Below the pieces are notes generated by a model. That model saw only the letters and a list, made by a program, of their open reading frames with translations. It was not told where the DNA came from and did no database searches. Position numbers and translations under genes: made by a program. From Methylibium sp. (GTDB lineage Bacteria > Pseudomonadota > Gammaproteobacteria > Burkholderiales > Burkholderiaceae_C): a DNA stretch of 39,956 nt. Location of the stretch: NCBI GenBank assembly GCA_013824165.1, contig PNNH01000011.1, positions 1-39,956 of the forward strand. Reading direction: 5' to 3'. How positions within the stretch are numbered: the stretch's first letter is position 1; every line of letters begins with the position of its first letter. Of the stretch, positions 10,579-19,755 are shown in pieces.

Positions 10579-12013
10579 GGTGCGCGCCTCCATTCGTGGT
10601 CTCGGGCGCCATCAGGGCGGCCACCACCTGTTCCATCTGCATGAATCTCGATCCCTTGACGAGGATGTTCTTGGCGCGCGGCGCCTGGGACAGCGCGGCA
10701 ATCAAGTCCGCGCTGGTTTGAAAGTGGCGGGCGCCTGCGCCGTAGGCCTGTGCCGCATGGATGCAGGCCTCGCCGGCCGTCCACAGCGCGCTGACACCGC
10801 GGCTGGCCGCGTAGGCACCGACCTCTCGGTGGAATTCCGGGCCCTGCTCGCCGACCTCGCCCATGTCGCCGAGAATCAGCCAGGAGCTGCCCGGCAGATC
10901 GGCCAGCACATCGATGGCAGCGCGCACGCTGTCGGGGTTGGCGTTGTAGCTGTCGTCGATCAGGGTCAGCGCAACACCGTCGCGCATCAGGCTCTTCAGC
11001 TGCGAGCGGCCCTTGACAGGCTCGAAAGCCTCCAGGCCGCGCACGATGGCTGCTAGCGGCGCCCCGGCCGCCAGCGCGCAGGCCGCAGCGGCCAGCGCGT
11101 TGCGCACATTGTGTTGGCCCGCCATGCGCAGCACCACGGGTGCGCTGCCGACGGGCGTGCTGAGTTCCAACGCCCAATGGCCGGCACCGGTGCTCTCCCC
11201 GCCCTGCACCCAGTTAGCGCGGCCGCCCACATCGGACGGGCCCTGTATCGCGAAGCTCAGCACCGCGCGCCGGCCGGCCTGCGCATGCCAGATCGGTGCA
11301 CAGCCGTCCTCGGCCGGAATCACTGCCACGCCGGACGGGCCCAGCGCTTCGATTACGGCGCCGTTCTCGCTCGCGGCCGCTTCGACGGTCTGCAGAAACT
11401 CCTGATGCTCGCGCTGCGCGTTGTTGACCAGGGCCACCGTGGCCTGCGTCATCGCGGCCAGCGGGGCGATCTCGCCGGGATGGTTCATGCCCAGCTCGAT
11501 CACCGCGGCGCGGTGCCACTGGTGATCGTCCTGGCGCAGGCGCAGCAGCGTCAGCGGCACGCCGATGTCGTTGTTGTAATTGCCTTCGGTGGCCAGCGCC
11601 GCCGTGCCAAGCCAGCCGCGCAGGATGCTGGCGATCATCTGCGTGACCGTAGTCTTGCCGTTGCTGCCGGTGACAGCGATTACCGGCAGATGGCAGTGCG
11701 AGCGCCAGGCTGCGGCCAGCGCGCCCAGCGCGGCCTTGGCATCCGGCACCTCGATGCCGGGCAGTCCCGCCGCTTCCAGACCACGCTCGGCAAGCGCCGC
11801 CACCGCACCGCTGGCCTTGGCCTGGGCCAGGAAGTCGTTCGCATCGAAGCGATCGCCGCGCAAAGCGACGAACAAGTCGCCAGCCCGCAGGCTGCGCGTG
11901 TCGCTGTGCACCCGCGCGATCTCGGTCGTGCCATCGCCCACCAGGCGCGCTGTCGGCACGGCCGGCAGCAGCAGGTGATGGGCCTGGGCCAGGGTCATCA
12001 TGATGTCGCTCAC
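10568..12013 (-). CDS. murF: UDP-MurNAc-tripeptide--D-alanyl-D-alanine ligase
   Basis: Last cytoplasmic Mur ligase, which adds the D-Ala-D-Ala made by Ddl to give the UDP-MurNAc-pentapeptide. The 481 residues carry the MurF-type N-terminal domain ([19 protein letters not shown]) and the ATP loop GSNGKTT at 116-122. Also present are [15 protein letters not shown] and VNNAQREH in the central domain, and [15 protein letters not shown] in the C-terminal part. I use a GTG start at 12013: it overlaps the murE stop as GTGA and has GAGGG seven bases upstream. ATG codons five and six residues in (12001, 11998) are alternatives without a clear ribosome binding site. Confidence 0.96.
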   Translation of the reverse strand: MSDIMMTLAQAHHLLLPAVPTARLVGDGTTEIARVHSDTRSLRAGDLFVALRGDRFDANDFLAQAKASGAVAALAERGLEAAGLPGIEVPDAKAALGALAAAWRSHCHLPVIAVTGSNGKTTVTQMIASILRGWLGTAALATEGNYNNDIGVPLTLLRLRQDDHQWHRAAVIELGMNHPGEIAPLAAMTQATVALVNNAQREHQEFLQTVEAAASENGAVIEALGPSGVAVIPAEDGCAPIWHAQAGRRAVLSFAIQGPSDVGGRANWVQGGESTGAGHWALELSTPVGSAPVVLRMAGQHNVRNALAAAACALAAGAPLAAIVRGLEAFEPVKGRSQLKSLMRDGVALTLIDDSYNANPDSVRAAIDVLADLPGSSWLILGDMGEVGEQGPEFHREVGAYAASRGVSALWTAGEACIHAAQAYGAGARHFQTSADLIAALSQAPRAKNILVKGSRFMQMEQVVAALMAPETTNGGAHHAA

Positions 12014-13515
12014 AGGCCAGCCCTCGTCAGCAAGGCCGCGCGGGCCTCATCCACATCGGAGAAGGCCAGCTTGTGGCCGGCAATCTCCTGGTAATCCTCA
12101 TGTCCCTTGCCAGCGATCAGCACCACATCGCGGCTGCCCGCCTCCAGCACGGCCCGGACGATGGCTGCGCGGCGATCCGCCACGACCAGGCACTCAGTGC
12201 TGGCGGCAAAGCCGGCCTCGACGTCGGCCAGGATGGCCTCGGGTGCTTCATCGCGCGGGTTGTCGCTGGTGATCACTACACGCTGCGCCAGGCGCGCAGC
12301 GATGGCGCCCATCTGCGGGCGCTTCGTGCGGTCGCGGTTGCCGCCGCAGCCGAACACGCAGACCAGCTGGCCGCCGCGTGCTGCCGCCAGCGGCTGCAGT
12401 GCCCCCAGCGCCTTGTCCAGTGCGTCAGGCGTGTGCGCGTAGTCAACCACCGCCTGCGGCAGTTCGGCGCCATTGCCGATACGCTGCATGCGGCCTGGCA
12501 CCGGCGTGACCTGCGCGGCCACGCGGGCGGCGTCGGACAGGCTGTGGCCCAGCGCACGCAGGCCGCCGATCACGGCCAGCAGATTGGCGATGTTGTAGTC
12601 GCCGATCAGGCCGGTCTGCACCGGCAAGGCCTGCTCGCCTTCGCGCAGCGTGAAGGCCAGCCCGCCCGGGCCGTAATGCAGATCGTGCGCTGTCAGGCGG
12701 GCAGATCCGCCCAGCGAATAGGTCCACACGTCGAGCCGGCCGCTCAGTTGTGCCGCCAGCTCAAGCCCCTTGGCGTCGTCGATGTTCAGCACCGCGGCCT
12801 GCAGGCCGGGCCAGTTGAATAGCGCGCGCTTGGCCAGCCAGTAGGCGGCCATATCGCCGTGATAGTCCAGATGGTCTTGCGTGAAGTTGGTGAACAACGC
12901 CACGCGGATGGCCGCACCGGTCAGGCGGTGTTCGACCAGGCCTATCGACGAAGCCTCGATCGCGCACGCGCCATAGCCTTGCTCGACCATACGCCGAAAG
13001 GCCTGCTGCAGCTGCACCGGGTCTGGCGTGGTCAGGCCGGTGTGTTCGATGTCGGCTGCCTTGCCGGCCGTCGGCGGCTCACCAATCCCGAGTGTGCCAA
13101 CGACACCGCAGCGCTGGCCCAGCAGGCTCAGCGCCTGTGCGGTCCACCAGGCAGTCGAGGTCTTGCCGTTGGTGCCAGTGCTGGCCACCACGGCCAGCTG
13201 GCGGCTGGGCTCTCCATGGAACTGCGAGGCGATCGCGCCGGTGGCGGCCTTCAGCCCATGGAGTGCCGCAATGCGCGCGTCGGCAAAGGCAAAAGTCTCG
13301 ACGCCGTCGGCTTCCACCAGCACCGTGGCCGCGCCGGCATCCAGCGCTGCCTGGACGAACTGGCGGCCATCGCGCGATTGGCCGGGCCAGGCGATAAAGG
13401 CATCGCCCGCTTGCACCTGCCGGCTGTCGCTGCGCAGCGTGCCGGTGGTCCATTCCAGCAGCCAGCGCGCGGCGGCTTCGGCCGACTTCAGGCGGGTGAT
13501 CATCGCGGCGCCCAT
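12010..13515 (-). CDS. murE: UDP-MurNAc-L-Ala-D-Glu--meso-diaminopimelate ligase
   Basis: Third Mur ligase. The 501 residues carry DSRQVQAGDAFIAWPG near the N-terminus, the ATP loop GTNGKTS (114-120), FTNFTQDHLDYHGDM, and DYAHTPDAL in the central domain. The motif DNPRDE at 418-423 is the known determinant for meso-diaminopimelate rather than lysine, so the peptidoglycan is predicted to be the A1gamma type usual in Gram-negatives. GKGHEDYQ follows near the end. The ATG at 13515 shares one base with the ftsI stop (TGATG), and the stop overlaps the murF start (GTGA). Confidence 0.97.
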   Translation of the reverse strand: MGAAMITRLKSAEAAARWLLEWTTGTLRSDSRQVQAGDAFIAWPGQSRDGRQFVQAALDAGAATVLVEADGVETFAFADARIAALHGLKAATGAIASQFHGEPSRQLAVVASTGTNGKTSTAWWTAQALSLLGQRCGVVGTLGIGEPPTAGKAADIEHTGLTTPDPVQLQQAFRRMVEQGYGACAIEASSIGLVEHRLTGAAIRVALFTNFTQDHLDYHGDMAAYWLAKRALFNWPGLQAAVLNIDDAKGLELAAQLSGRLDVWTYSLGGSARLTAHDLHYGPGGLAFTLREGEQALPVQTGLIGDYNIANLLAVIGGLRALGHSLSDAARVAAQVTPVPGRMQRIGNGAELPQAVVDYAHTPDALDKALGALQPLAAARGGQLVCVFGCGGNRDRTKRPQMGAIAARLAQRVVITSDNPRDEAPEAILADVEAGFAASTECLVVADRRAAIVRAVLEAGSRDVVLIAGKGHEDYQEIAGHKLAFSDVDEARAALLTRAGL

Positions 13516-15320
13516 CAGAAACTCTCCTCGACGGCGGTGACCTGCTTGGCGACGATCTGCGGCTTGACCTCCAGATCAGGCGCCACATTGAGCAGGCGCA
13601 GGCTCTGCGCCACCACCTGGCTGAACACCGGGCCGGCAACGGCGCCGCCGTAATAGACGCCGCCGGTCGGCTCGTCCACCATCACCGCGACGACGATGCG
13701 CGGATTCGAGATCGGCGCCAGGCCGACGAACCACGAGCGGTACTTGTTGCCGGCATAGCCCTTGCCTTCCTGCTTGTGCGCGGTGCCGGACTTGCCGCCC
13801 ACGCTATAGCCGGAGACCTGGGCCTTGGGCGCGGTGCCGCCATCGCCGGCCGCCATCTGCAGCATCAGCCGCACTTCCTTGGCCGTCGTCGGCGAGAACA
13901 CCTTGATGCCGCTAACCGGCTGGCCGTCCGGCCGCTTGGTCATCGTGATCGGGATCACATCGCCGTCGCGGGCAAACACGGTGTAGGCGCGCGCCAGTTG
14001 CAGCAGCGAGGCCGAGAGGCCGTAGCCATAGCTCATGGTGGCCTGCTCGATCGGCCGCCAGGTCTTGTAGGGGCGCAGTTTGCCGGTGACGGCGCCGGGA
14101 AAGTCCAGCTGCGGCCGCTGGCCCAGGCCGATGGCGGTGAACATCTCATGCATCTCGCGCGGCGGCATCTGCATAGCCATCTTGACGGTGCCGACGTTGC
14201 TGGATTTCTGGATCACCTCGCGCACCGTCAGCACGCCATGCGGATGGGCGTCGCTGATGGTCGAGCCGGTGATCGTCATGCGGCCTGGTGCGGTCTGGAT
14301 CGGGGTCTCCGGCGCGACGCGGCCGCTTTCAAGCGCCAGCGCGGCGATGAAGGGCTTCATCGTCGAGCCGGGCTCGAAGATGTCGGTCAGCGCGCGGTTG
14401 CGCAGCTGGGCGCCGCTGAGATTCCTGCGATCGCCCGGGTTGTAGCTGGGGAAATTGGCCAGCGCTAGTAGCTCGCCGGTCTTCACGTCCAGCACCACCA
14501 CCGAGCCCGCCTTGGCTTTGTGCTCAGCGACGGCGTCGCGGATGCGCTGGTAGGCAAAGAACTGCACCTTGGAGTCGACTGACAGCTCGACATCGCGGCC
14601 ATTGCTGGCGGGCACCAGCTCGCCGAAGTCCTCGACCACGCGGCCCAGGCGGTCGCGCACCACCGAGCGCGAACCATCGCGGCCCTGCAGCTCCTTCTGG
14701 AAGGCCAGCTCGATGCCTTCCTGGCCGCGGTCTTCGATATTGGTGAAGCCGACCACATGCGCGGCGGCCTCGCCTTCGGGGTATTTGCGCTTGTACTCGC
14801 GGTCCTGGAACACGCCCTTCAGCCCCAGCGCCTTGATGGCGTTGGCGGTGTCATGGTCGGCCTGGCGGCGCAGCCAGACGAAGCGGCTGGCCGGGTCGAG
14901 CTTTTTGTCCAGTTCCTGGCTGCTCAGGCCCAGCAGCTTGGCCAGTGCACGACGCTTGTCCGGGTCGGCATCGACTTCCTTCGGGATGGCCCAGATCGAC
15001 GGCACGGCCACGCTGGTGGCCAGCACCTGGCCGTTGCGGTCATGGATGCGGCCGCGGCTGGCCGGCAGCTCCATGGTGTGCGCGTAGCGGGCCTCACCCT
15101 GGCGCTGGAAGAATTCGCTGGCGAACACCTGCACATAGGCGGCACGCACCAGCAGGCCCATGAAGGCCAGACCCACCAGCGCCACCAGGAAGCGCGAGCG
15201 CCAGGGCGGCGTCTTGGCCGCCAGCAAGGGGCTGCTGGAGTAGCTGACGCCGCGCGAGTTGCTGACGGCGCGCACGGCCGCTGCCTTCTTGCCGGAGCCG
15301 AAGGGCCAGAAGCGGCTCAT
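13515..15320 (-). CDS. ftsI: Septal peptidoglycan transpeptidase FtsI (PBP3)
   Basis: Class B penicillin-binding protein that cross-links septal peptidoglycan, partnered by FtsW. The 601 residues have a cytoplasmic tail of about 40 residues, one transmembrane helix at about 43-60 and a dimerisation/pedestal domain (ELPASRGRIHDRNGQVLA, 84-101). The transpeptidase domain carries the three active-site motifs: STMK at 319-322 with nucleophile S319, SSN at 373-375, and KSGT at 510-513. The N-terminal tail is longer than in E. coli FtsI and rich in serine. The ATG overlaps the ftsL stop by four bases, and its stop shares a base with the murE ATG. Confidence 0.98.
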   Translation of the reverse strand: MSRFWPFGSGKKAAAVRAVSNSRGVSYSSSPLLAAKTPPWRSRFLVALVGLAFMGLLVRAAYVQVFASEFFQRQGEARYAHTMELPASRGRIHDRNGQVLATSVAVPSIWAIPKEVDADPDKRRALAKLLGLSSQELDKKLDPASRFVWLRRQADHDTANAIKALGLKGVFQDREYKRKYPEGEAAAHVVGFTNIEDRGQEGIELAFQKELQGRDGSRSVVRDRLGRVVEDFGELVPASNGRDVELSVDSKVQFFAYQRIRDAVAEHKAKAGSVVVLDVKTGELLALANFPSYNPGDRRNLSGAQLRNRALTDIFEPGSTMKPFIAALALESGRVAPETPIQTAPGRMTITGSTISDAHPHGVLTVREVIQKSSNVGTVKMAMQMPPREMHEMFTAIGLGQRPQLDFPGAVTGKLRPYKTWRPIEQATMSYGYGLSASLLQLARAYTVFARDGDVIPITMTKRPDGQPVSGIKVFSPTTAKEVRLMLQMAAGDGGTAPKAQVSGYSVGGKSGTAHKQEGKGYAGNKYRSWFVGLAPISNPRIVVAVMVDEPTGGVYYGGAVAGPVFSQVVAQSLRLLNVAPDLEVKPQIVAKQVTAVEESF

Positions 15321-15610
15321 CGCTGCACCCCGGACGCGGCAGGCGTTGCCGGCGCGCCCGGTTGGTGGGTGATGGCCGGCGTGATCACACGCATCTGCAG
15401 ACGCTCGCGCGCCACTGCCTCGACGCGCAGATTGGTGGCCTGTGCATGTCGCTCGGCCTGCAGGCGTTGGTAGTCAGCTTCCAGCCGCAGCGCCTCGGCC
15501 CGGGCACGGTCGCGCGCGGTGAAGAGCTGGCGTGCGTCATAGGCGCTGTTCACCAGCACCAGTCCGCTGGCCAGCACGGCTGCCAGCAGCAGGAAGTTCA
15601 GGCGATTCAA
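15317..15610 (-). CDS. ftsL: Cell division protein FtsL
   Basis: Small bitopic membrane protein that forms a complex with FtsB and FtsQ and helps activate FtsWI. The 97 residues have a very short cytoplasmic end, one transmembrane helix at about 5-23 and a periplasmic alpha-helical region of about 25-72 rich in Arg, Ala, Glu and Leu. This suits the coiled coil with FtsB. A Pro/Ala-rich tail follows ([17 protein letters not shown]). FtsL is poorly conserved in sequence; the call rests on position between rsmH and ftsI, size and topology. It overlaps both neighbours by four bases (ATGA). Confidence 0.93.
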   Translation of the reverse strand: MNRLNFLLLAAVLASGLVLVNSAYDARQLFTARDRARAEALRLEADYQRLQAERHAQATNLRVEAVARERLQMRVITPAITHQPGAPATPAASGVQR

Positions 15611-16593
15611 CGCGCCCTCCCCGCACGGCGCGGCGCCGTCGGCTCAGGCAGCGCAGCGTCGGTGCGCTCAGCCACGCGCAAGACCGCCGAACGGGAGCGC
15701 GGATTGGCCTTGATCTCGGCTGCGCTGGGCTTGATGCGCGCCAGCGCCTTCAGCGCCAGTGGCTTGGGCGCAGCAAACGGCGCACGGCGGTCGAACTCTT
15801 CCTTGCTGTGCGCGGTGATGAAGTTCTTGACGATGCGGTCCTCCAGCGAATGGAAGCTGATCACCGCCAGGCGGCCACCTGGCGCGAGCAGCGCCAGCGC
15901 CGCCTTCAGCCCCTGCTCGAGCTCCTCAAGCTCGGCGTTGACGTGAATCCGAAGCGCTTGAAATGTGCGCGTTGCAGGGTCCTGGCCCGGCTCGCGGGTT
16001 TTGACCGCGCCAGCCACGACTTTGGAAAGCTCATCGGTGCTTCGAACAGCACTCCCGCTTTCCCTGCGAGCAACAAGCGCCTTTGCAATCTGTGCAGCAA
16101 ACCGTTCTTCCCCATAGTTGCGTATCACCTCTGCGATCTGGCGCTCATCGGCGCGGGCCAGGAAATCCGCAGCACTTTCGCCGCGGGTGGTATCCATGCG
16201 CATGTCCAGCGGTCCGCTGAAGCGGAAGCTGAAACCGCGCGCCGGGTTGTCGATCTGCGGGCTGGAAACCCCCAGATCAAGCAGCACGCCCTGGACCTGG
16301 GTCACCCCCAGATCGGCAAGCTGCTGCTGCATGTCGGCGAAGCCGGCATGACAGATGGAAAAACGCGGGTCCGTGACCCGCGTTTCGCCCGTGGTGGCGG
16401 CTGCAATGGCCTCGAGATCACGATCAATCGCGATCAGCCTCCCGCTGGGCCCGAGTTTCTGCAGCAGCAGGCGCGAATGCCCGCCGCGTCCGTAGGTGCC
16501 ATCGACATAGATGCCATTCGGCTCGCTCAGGACGCCGTCGACGGTCTCATGCAGCAAGACGGTCGTGTGGGTGAAGTCGGAGGGCGTGCTCAT
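15607..16593 (-). CDS. rsmH: 16S rRNA (cytosine(1402)-N4)-methyltransferase
   Basis: SAM-dependent methyltransferase (formerly MraW) that modifies C1402 in the decoding centre of 16S rRNA. The 328 residues show the family N-terminus [14 protein letters not shown] (9-22), the SAM-binding loop [10 protein letters not shown] (31-40), [11 protein letters not shown] (105-115) and the SAM-domain acidic stretch IAIDRD (54-59). [12 protein letters not shown] and the C-terminal [15 protein letters not shown] are also family signatures. The ATG shares one base with the mraZ stop (TGATG), and the stop overlaps ftsL by four bases. Length is normal. The far C-terminus is basic and proline-rich (PRRAGRAR). 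Confidence 0.98.
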   Translation of the reverse strand: MSTPSDFTHTTVLLHETVDGVLSEPNGIYVDGTYGRGGHSRLLLQKLGPSGRLIAIDRDLEAIAAATTGETRVTDPRFSICHAGFADMQQQLADLGVTQVQGVLLDLGVSSPQIDNPARGFSFRFSGPLDMRMDTTRGESAADFLARADERQIAEVIRNYGEERFAAQIAKALVARRESGSAVRSTDELSKVVAGAVKTREPGQDPATRTFQALRIHVNAELEELEQGLKAALALLAPGGRLAVISFHSLEDRIVKNFITAHSKEEFDRRAPFAAPKPLALKALARIKPSAAEIKANPRSRSAVLRVAERTDAALPEPTAPRRAGRAR

Positions 16594-17021
16594 CAGAAGC
16601 TGAAATCCTTGAGAGCGTCCGGCAACTCGGACTGCATGACCTGGGCCTCGTGGGCCGCATAGGTGGCGGCATCCCAGAGCTCGAAGTGGCTGCCCATGCC
16701 CAGCAGCATCACGTCCTTGCTGAGGCTGGCGGCAGTGCGCAGCTCAGGCGAGATCAGCACGCGCGCGGCGCTGTCGATCTCGACGTCCATCGCATTACCC
16801 AGGAAGACGCGCTTCCAGCCCGCCGCCGACATCGGCAGCGCGGCGATCTTGTCGCGGAAGTTCTCCCAGGCCGGACGCGGGAACACCATCAGGCAGCCCT
16901 CGGGGTGCTTGGTGATGGTCAGCTGCCCGGCGCACAGCGCCTGCAACACCTCGCGGTGGCGTGTCGGGACGGCCAGACGCCCCTTGGCATCCATCGCCAA
17001 GGCTGAGGCCCCCTGAAACAC
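16593..17021 (-). CDS. mraZ: Transcriptional regulator MraZ
   Basis: AbrB-fold DNA-binding protein of the MraZ family, which in E. coli binds its own promoter and represses the dcw cluster. The proposed 142-residue product begins (M)[20 protein letters not shown] and has the two tandem MraZ half-repeats, [14 protein letters not shown] at about 11-24 and a second one around [16 protein letters not shown] choose the GTG at 17021 because the family begins MFQGA or MFRGA and has about 140-150 residues. The frame stays open to 17090, but that would put the promoter -10 and operator inside the coding region. GGTGG upstream is a modest ribosome binding site. The stop shares a base with the rsmH ATG. 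Confidence 0.93.
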   Translation of the reverse strand: MFQGASALAMDAKGRLAVPTRHREVLQALCAGQLTITKHPEGCLMVFPRPAWENFRDKIAALPMSAAGWKRVFLGNAMDVEIDSAARVLISPELRTAASLSKDVMLLGMGSHFELWDAATYAAHEAQVMQSELPDALKDFSF

Positions 17022-17028
17022 AAAATTT

Positions 17029-17063
17029 GCCACCGCGACCCACCAAAAGACACTTTTCGCCAC
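17029..17063 (-). promoter_or_regulatory. Predicted MraZ operator: four GTGKS boxes with 10-base period
   Basis: Reading the minus strand toward mraZ, four five-base boxes appear: GTGGC (17063-17059), GTGTC (17053-17049), GTGGG (17043-17039) and GTGGC (17033-17029). Each is separated by exactly five bases. This is the architecture known for MraZ sites (TGGG-like repeats one helical turn apart) upstream of mraZ in E. coli. The first box overlaps the -10 element and the last ends seven bases before the mraZ GTG, so a bound MraZ oligomer would cover the transcription start. Autoregulation is inferred from the family. Confidence 0.8.
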
Positions 17064-17090
17064 TTTACTGATGCGCCTACGGCAGGTCAA
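17062..17090 (-). promoter_or_regulatory. Predicted sigma70 promoter of the dcw cluster
   Basis: On the minus strand TTGACC (17090-17085) and TAAAGT (17067-17062) are separated by 17 bases, matching the sigma70 consensus in 5/6 and 4/6 positions. Transcription would start near 17055, about 34 bases before the mraZ GTG and inside the MraZ box array. It is the best promoter candidate upstream of the cluster. Confidence 0.65.
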
Positions 17091-17232
17091 GGCCAGATTG
17101 AAAAATTCCTAATGAAATCAAGCACTTAGAAGCCGTTTTTGCAGTCAATGCGGAGGCAAAAATCGTTCAAAAAGAAGGACTTGCGAAGTGCATTGCAAGT
17201 GGTGGATTAGCTTTAGTGAGCGCGAGGGCTTC

Positions 17233-17248
17233 GCTGCGCATGCGCAGC
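17233..17248. repeat. Perfect 16-bp palindrome
   Basis: GCTGCGCATGCGCAGC reads identically on both strands, with no spacer. It lies between the dcw promoter and the hybrid kinase gene. It could be a binding site for a dimeric regulator or, less likely, an RNA hairpin. No family-specific operator is recognised. Confidence 0.6.
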
Positions 17249-17302
17249 CTGACGACAGTCGGGGCCGCAACGGCGGCGCGGCGAACTGTTGCAGCGCGTG
17301 CG

Positions 17303-17326
17303 CCGCCGGCAACGAAGTGCCGGCGG
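17303..17326 (+). repeat. Stem-loop upstream of the hybrid kinase
   Basis: CCGCCGGCA (17303-17311) pairs perfectly with TGCCGGCGG (17318-17326) around the loop ACGAAG. It ends about 90 bases before the chosen kinase start and directly precedes an in-frame ATG at 17328. There is no T-run after it, so a terminator is unlikely. Confidence 0.5.
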
Positions 17327-17417
17327 AATGTCCCTGATTGCATGGGCTGATCAACTCTTTGGGGGATGCGTCCGAGATGTAAAGTGGGCCTGCTCCAGGC
17401 ATTTCAGAGGTCATTCA

Positions 17418-19718
17418 TTGAGCCGCAAAGCCACCAGCTCGCTGTTCGTCGCCATCGCGACCGGCGCCAGCATCGGCCTGCTGTTGCCGGCGCTGCTGAT
17501 CGGCGGTCTGCTGATCGGCCTGCGTGAGCCGCAAGTCGCGGCCGAGGCGCAAGAGCGCGAGTTGCAGACCAAGCTGGATGTACTGGCCAGCAGCCTGCCT
17601 GAGCTGCTGTGGAACCTGGATACCGTCGCCGCCCGCGAGGTGGTCTCGGCCATCACCAAGTCGCCCGACGTGGTTCGCGTCAAGGTCAGTGACGCGACCC
17701 AGTCCAAACCCTTCATTGACGTGGGCTTCCCCGAACGCGGCCAGGGCCGCGTGCATCTGGGCCAGCGCGACATCATGCGCGGCACCAGCAAGATAGGCGT
17801 GATCGAGATCGAACTGGACGACCATCTGGTCAGCGCCGCGCTGGCACGCCAGCGATGGCTGTACGGTGCGACGCTGGGCGGACAGCTGCTGGTTTCGCTG
17901 GCCTTGGTGCTGCTGCTGGTCAATTCGCGCCTGATGCGGCCGCTGCGCGAGCTGGGCCGCTTCGCCAATGATCTGGCCGGCGGCCGCTTCAATGCGCAGC
18001 TGCGGCGCGAACGCGATGACGAGATCGGCCTGCTGGGCCAGCATCTGGAGCATATGCGGGGCGCCTTGCAGCAGCAGTTCGAGGCCCAGCGTGACCTGAT
18101 CGCCCGCCTGCGCGGCATGGCCGAGACGGTGCCCGGCGTGGTCTATCAGCTGCGCATGCGCGGCATCGACGACTTTGCCTTCGCCTACGTCAGCGAGGCG
18201 GTCAAGGACTACTTCCAGCTCAGCCCGGCCGAACTGGGCGAGAGTGCGACGGCCTGGTTCGAGCGCATCCATGCCCAGGATCGCGGCACAGTGCGTGATT
18301 CGCTGCTGGCTTCGGCCCGCAGCCTGACACCGTGGCAGCAGGAGTTCCGCACCTTGCACAGCGATGGCGGCGAACGCTGGCTGTTCGGCAACGCCATCGC
18401 GCAGCTGGAGGATGGCGGCTCGGTGCTGTGGCACGGCTTTCTGACCGACATCAGCCGCCAGCGCCGCGATGCTGTGGAACTGGAACGTTATCGCCATCAC
18501 CTCGAAGAACTGGTCGAGGCGCGCACGGCGGCTCTGGCTGAGGCCACCCAGGCTGCCGAGGCCGCCAGCCGGGCCAAGAGTGCCTTTCTGGCCAATATGA
18601 GTCACGAGATCCGCACCCCGATGAATGCCATCATCGGCCTGACCTATCTGGTGCGGCGCGACACCGTCGAGCCTGAACAGCAGGAGCGCCTGCGCAAGGT
18701 CGCCGATGCGGCCGAGCACCTGCTGACGGTCATCAACAACGTGCTCGATTTCTCCAAGATCGAAGCCGGCAAGCTGGAGCTGGACCGCACCGAGTTCACG
18801 CTCGGGCAGGTGCTGGACAACATCACCAGCATGCTGACAGCACGGGCCGCCGAGAAGCAGCTGCAGTTCGAGCTTGAGATCGAGCCCGCATTGGCCGCGC
18901 GCGTGCTGGTCGGCGATCCGCAGCGCATCGCCGAAGTGCTGCTCAACTTCGTCGGCAATGCCATCAAGTTCACCGAGCAGGGCTTTGTTCGGCTGAGTGC
19001 CCGCGCCACGCTGGACACCCCCAGGCGGGTGGAACTGCACTTCGACGTGCAGGACAGCGGCATCGGAATCGCCGCTGAAGCCCAGGAGCGGCTGTTCCAG
19101 GACTTTGAGCAGGCTGACAGTTCCACCACGCGGCGCTATGGCGGCACTGGCCTCGGCCTGGCGATCTGCCGCCGACTGGCCGAGTTGATGCATGGCCAGG
19201 TCGGCGTCGAAAGCACGCCCGGCCAGGGCAGCCGCTTCTGGTTTGTCGTGCCGGTCGAGCCGGCAGTGCTGCGCCCCGAAGTCGAGCCCGCACCGAGCCC
19301 CAGCCAGATTGCGCGCAAGCTGCAGCAGCAGTTTGGTGGCACCCGCGTGCTGCTGGCCGAGGACAACCCCGTCAACCAGGAGGTGGCGGTCGCCTTGCTG
19401 AGCAGCGCCGGCCTGAAGGTAGACGTGGCCGAGGATGGCAGTCAGGCCGTCAGCATGGCCGCCAGCGGCGACTACGCGCTGATCCTGATGGACATGCAGA
19501 TGCCGAACATGGACGGACTGGATGCGACGCTGGCGATCCGCGCCACCGAGCGCGGCCGTGACATTCCCATTCTGGCGATGACGGCCAATGCCTTTGCCGA
19601 AGAGCGCCAGCGCTGCCTGGACGTGGGCATGAATGCCCATGTGGCCAAGCCGGTGGTGGCCGAGCAGCTGTTCAGCACCCTGCAGACCTGGCTGGCACAC
19701 GGGCGGCCGACGGCCTGA
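17418..19718 (+). CDS. Membrane-bound hybrid sensor histidine kinase with PAS and receiver domains
   Basis: Predicted inner-membrane signalling kinase of 766 residues. Order of parts: TM helix about 9-33; periplasmic sensor about 34-145; TM helix about 147-172; HAMP linker; PAS-like domain about 240-355; HisKA with [12 protein letters not shown] and phospho-acceptor H396; ATPase domain with N-box NFVGNAIKF and the DSGIGI and GGTGLGLAI boxes; and a receiver domain from about 640 with [11 protein letters not shown] and acceptor D692 in [11 protein letters not shown]. No Hpt domain follows, and no response regulator gene is adjacent, so the phosphate target is unknown. I choose a TTG start at 17418 because AGAGG lies seven bases upstream and TM1 follows directly. 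An ATG at 17328 is an alternative. The ligand is unknown. Confidence 0.9.
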   Translation: MSRKATSSLFVAIATGASIGLLLPALLIGGLLIGLREPQVAAEAQERELQTKLDVLASSLPELLWNLDTVAAREVVSAITKSPDVVRVKVSDATQSKPFIDVGFPERGQGRVHLGQRDIMRGTSKIGVIEIELDDHLVSAALARQRWLYGATLGGQLLVSLALVLLLVNSRLMRPLRELGRFANDLAGGRFNAQLRRERDDEIGLLGQHLEHMRGALQQQFEAQRDLIARLRGMAETVPGVVYQLRMRGIDDFAFAYVSEAVKDYFQLSPAELGESATAWFERIHAQDRGTVRDSLLASARSLTPWQQEFRTLHSDGGERWLFGNAIAQLEDGGSVLWHGFLTDISRQRRDAVELERYRHHLEELVEARTAALAEATQAAEAASRAKSAFLANMSHEIRTPMNAIIGLTYLVRRDTVEPEQQERLRKVADAAEHLLTVINNVLDFSKIEAGKLELDRTEFTLGQVLDNITSMLTARAAEKQLQFELEIEPALAARVLVGDPQRIAEVLLNFVGNAIKFTEQGFVRLSARATLDTPRRVELHFDVQDSGIGIAAEAQERLFQDFEQADSSTTRRYGGTGLGLAICRRLAELMHGQVGVESTPGQGSRFWFVVPVEPAVLRPEVEPAPSPSQIARKLQQQFGGTRVLLAEDNPVNQEVAVALLSSAGLKVDVAEDGSQAVSMAASGDYALILMDMQMPNMDGLDATLAIRATERGRDIPILAMTANAFAEERQRCLDVGMNAHVAKPVVAEQLFSTLQTWLAHGRPTA

Positions 19719-19755
19719 GGCTCTTCCCGCCGAGTTGGCGCTCTGGAGGCCTCAG
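19715..19755. repeat. Inverted repeat spanning two convergent stop codons
   Basis: CTGAGGC (19715-19721) and GCCTCAG (19749-19755) form a 7-bp inverted repeat that includes the stop codons of the kinase and of the convergent carbonic anhydrase gene. A smaller CGCC-N5-GGCG hairpin lies inside the loop. There is no clear T-run on either strand, so a role as a bidirectional terminator is only a possibility. Confidence 0.3.

Larger units (their letters stand above)
17091..17417. other. Intergenic region between mraZ and the hybrid kinase, rich in inverted repeats
   Basis: No supported gene lies in these 327 bases. The mraZ-proximal half is clearly more AT-rich than its surroundings. It holds inverted repeats TTTTTGC/GCAAAAA (17136-17142, 17156-17162) and ACTTGC/GCAAGT (17179-17184, 17195-17200). 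The kinase-proximal half has a perfect 16-bp palindrome at 17233-17248 and a 9-bp stem with a six-base loop at 17303-17326. A possible kinase -10 (TAAAGT, about 17380) has no good -35. The frame of the kinase is open from 17289, so part of this stretch could be coding if an upstream start is used. Confidence 0.5.

Noticed and set aside
17022-17090. N-terminal extension of MraZ to 165 residues ([18 protein letters not shown]...)
   Set aside because: It would place the -10 element and the four MraZ boxes inside the coding sequence, and the family starts at FQGA.
17415-19700. 761-codon minus-strand open frame opposite the hybrid kinase
   Set aside because: Very long, but the plus frame carries all kinase and receiver motifs; the antisense product is His/Gln/Arg-rich and featureless.
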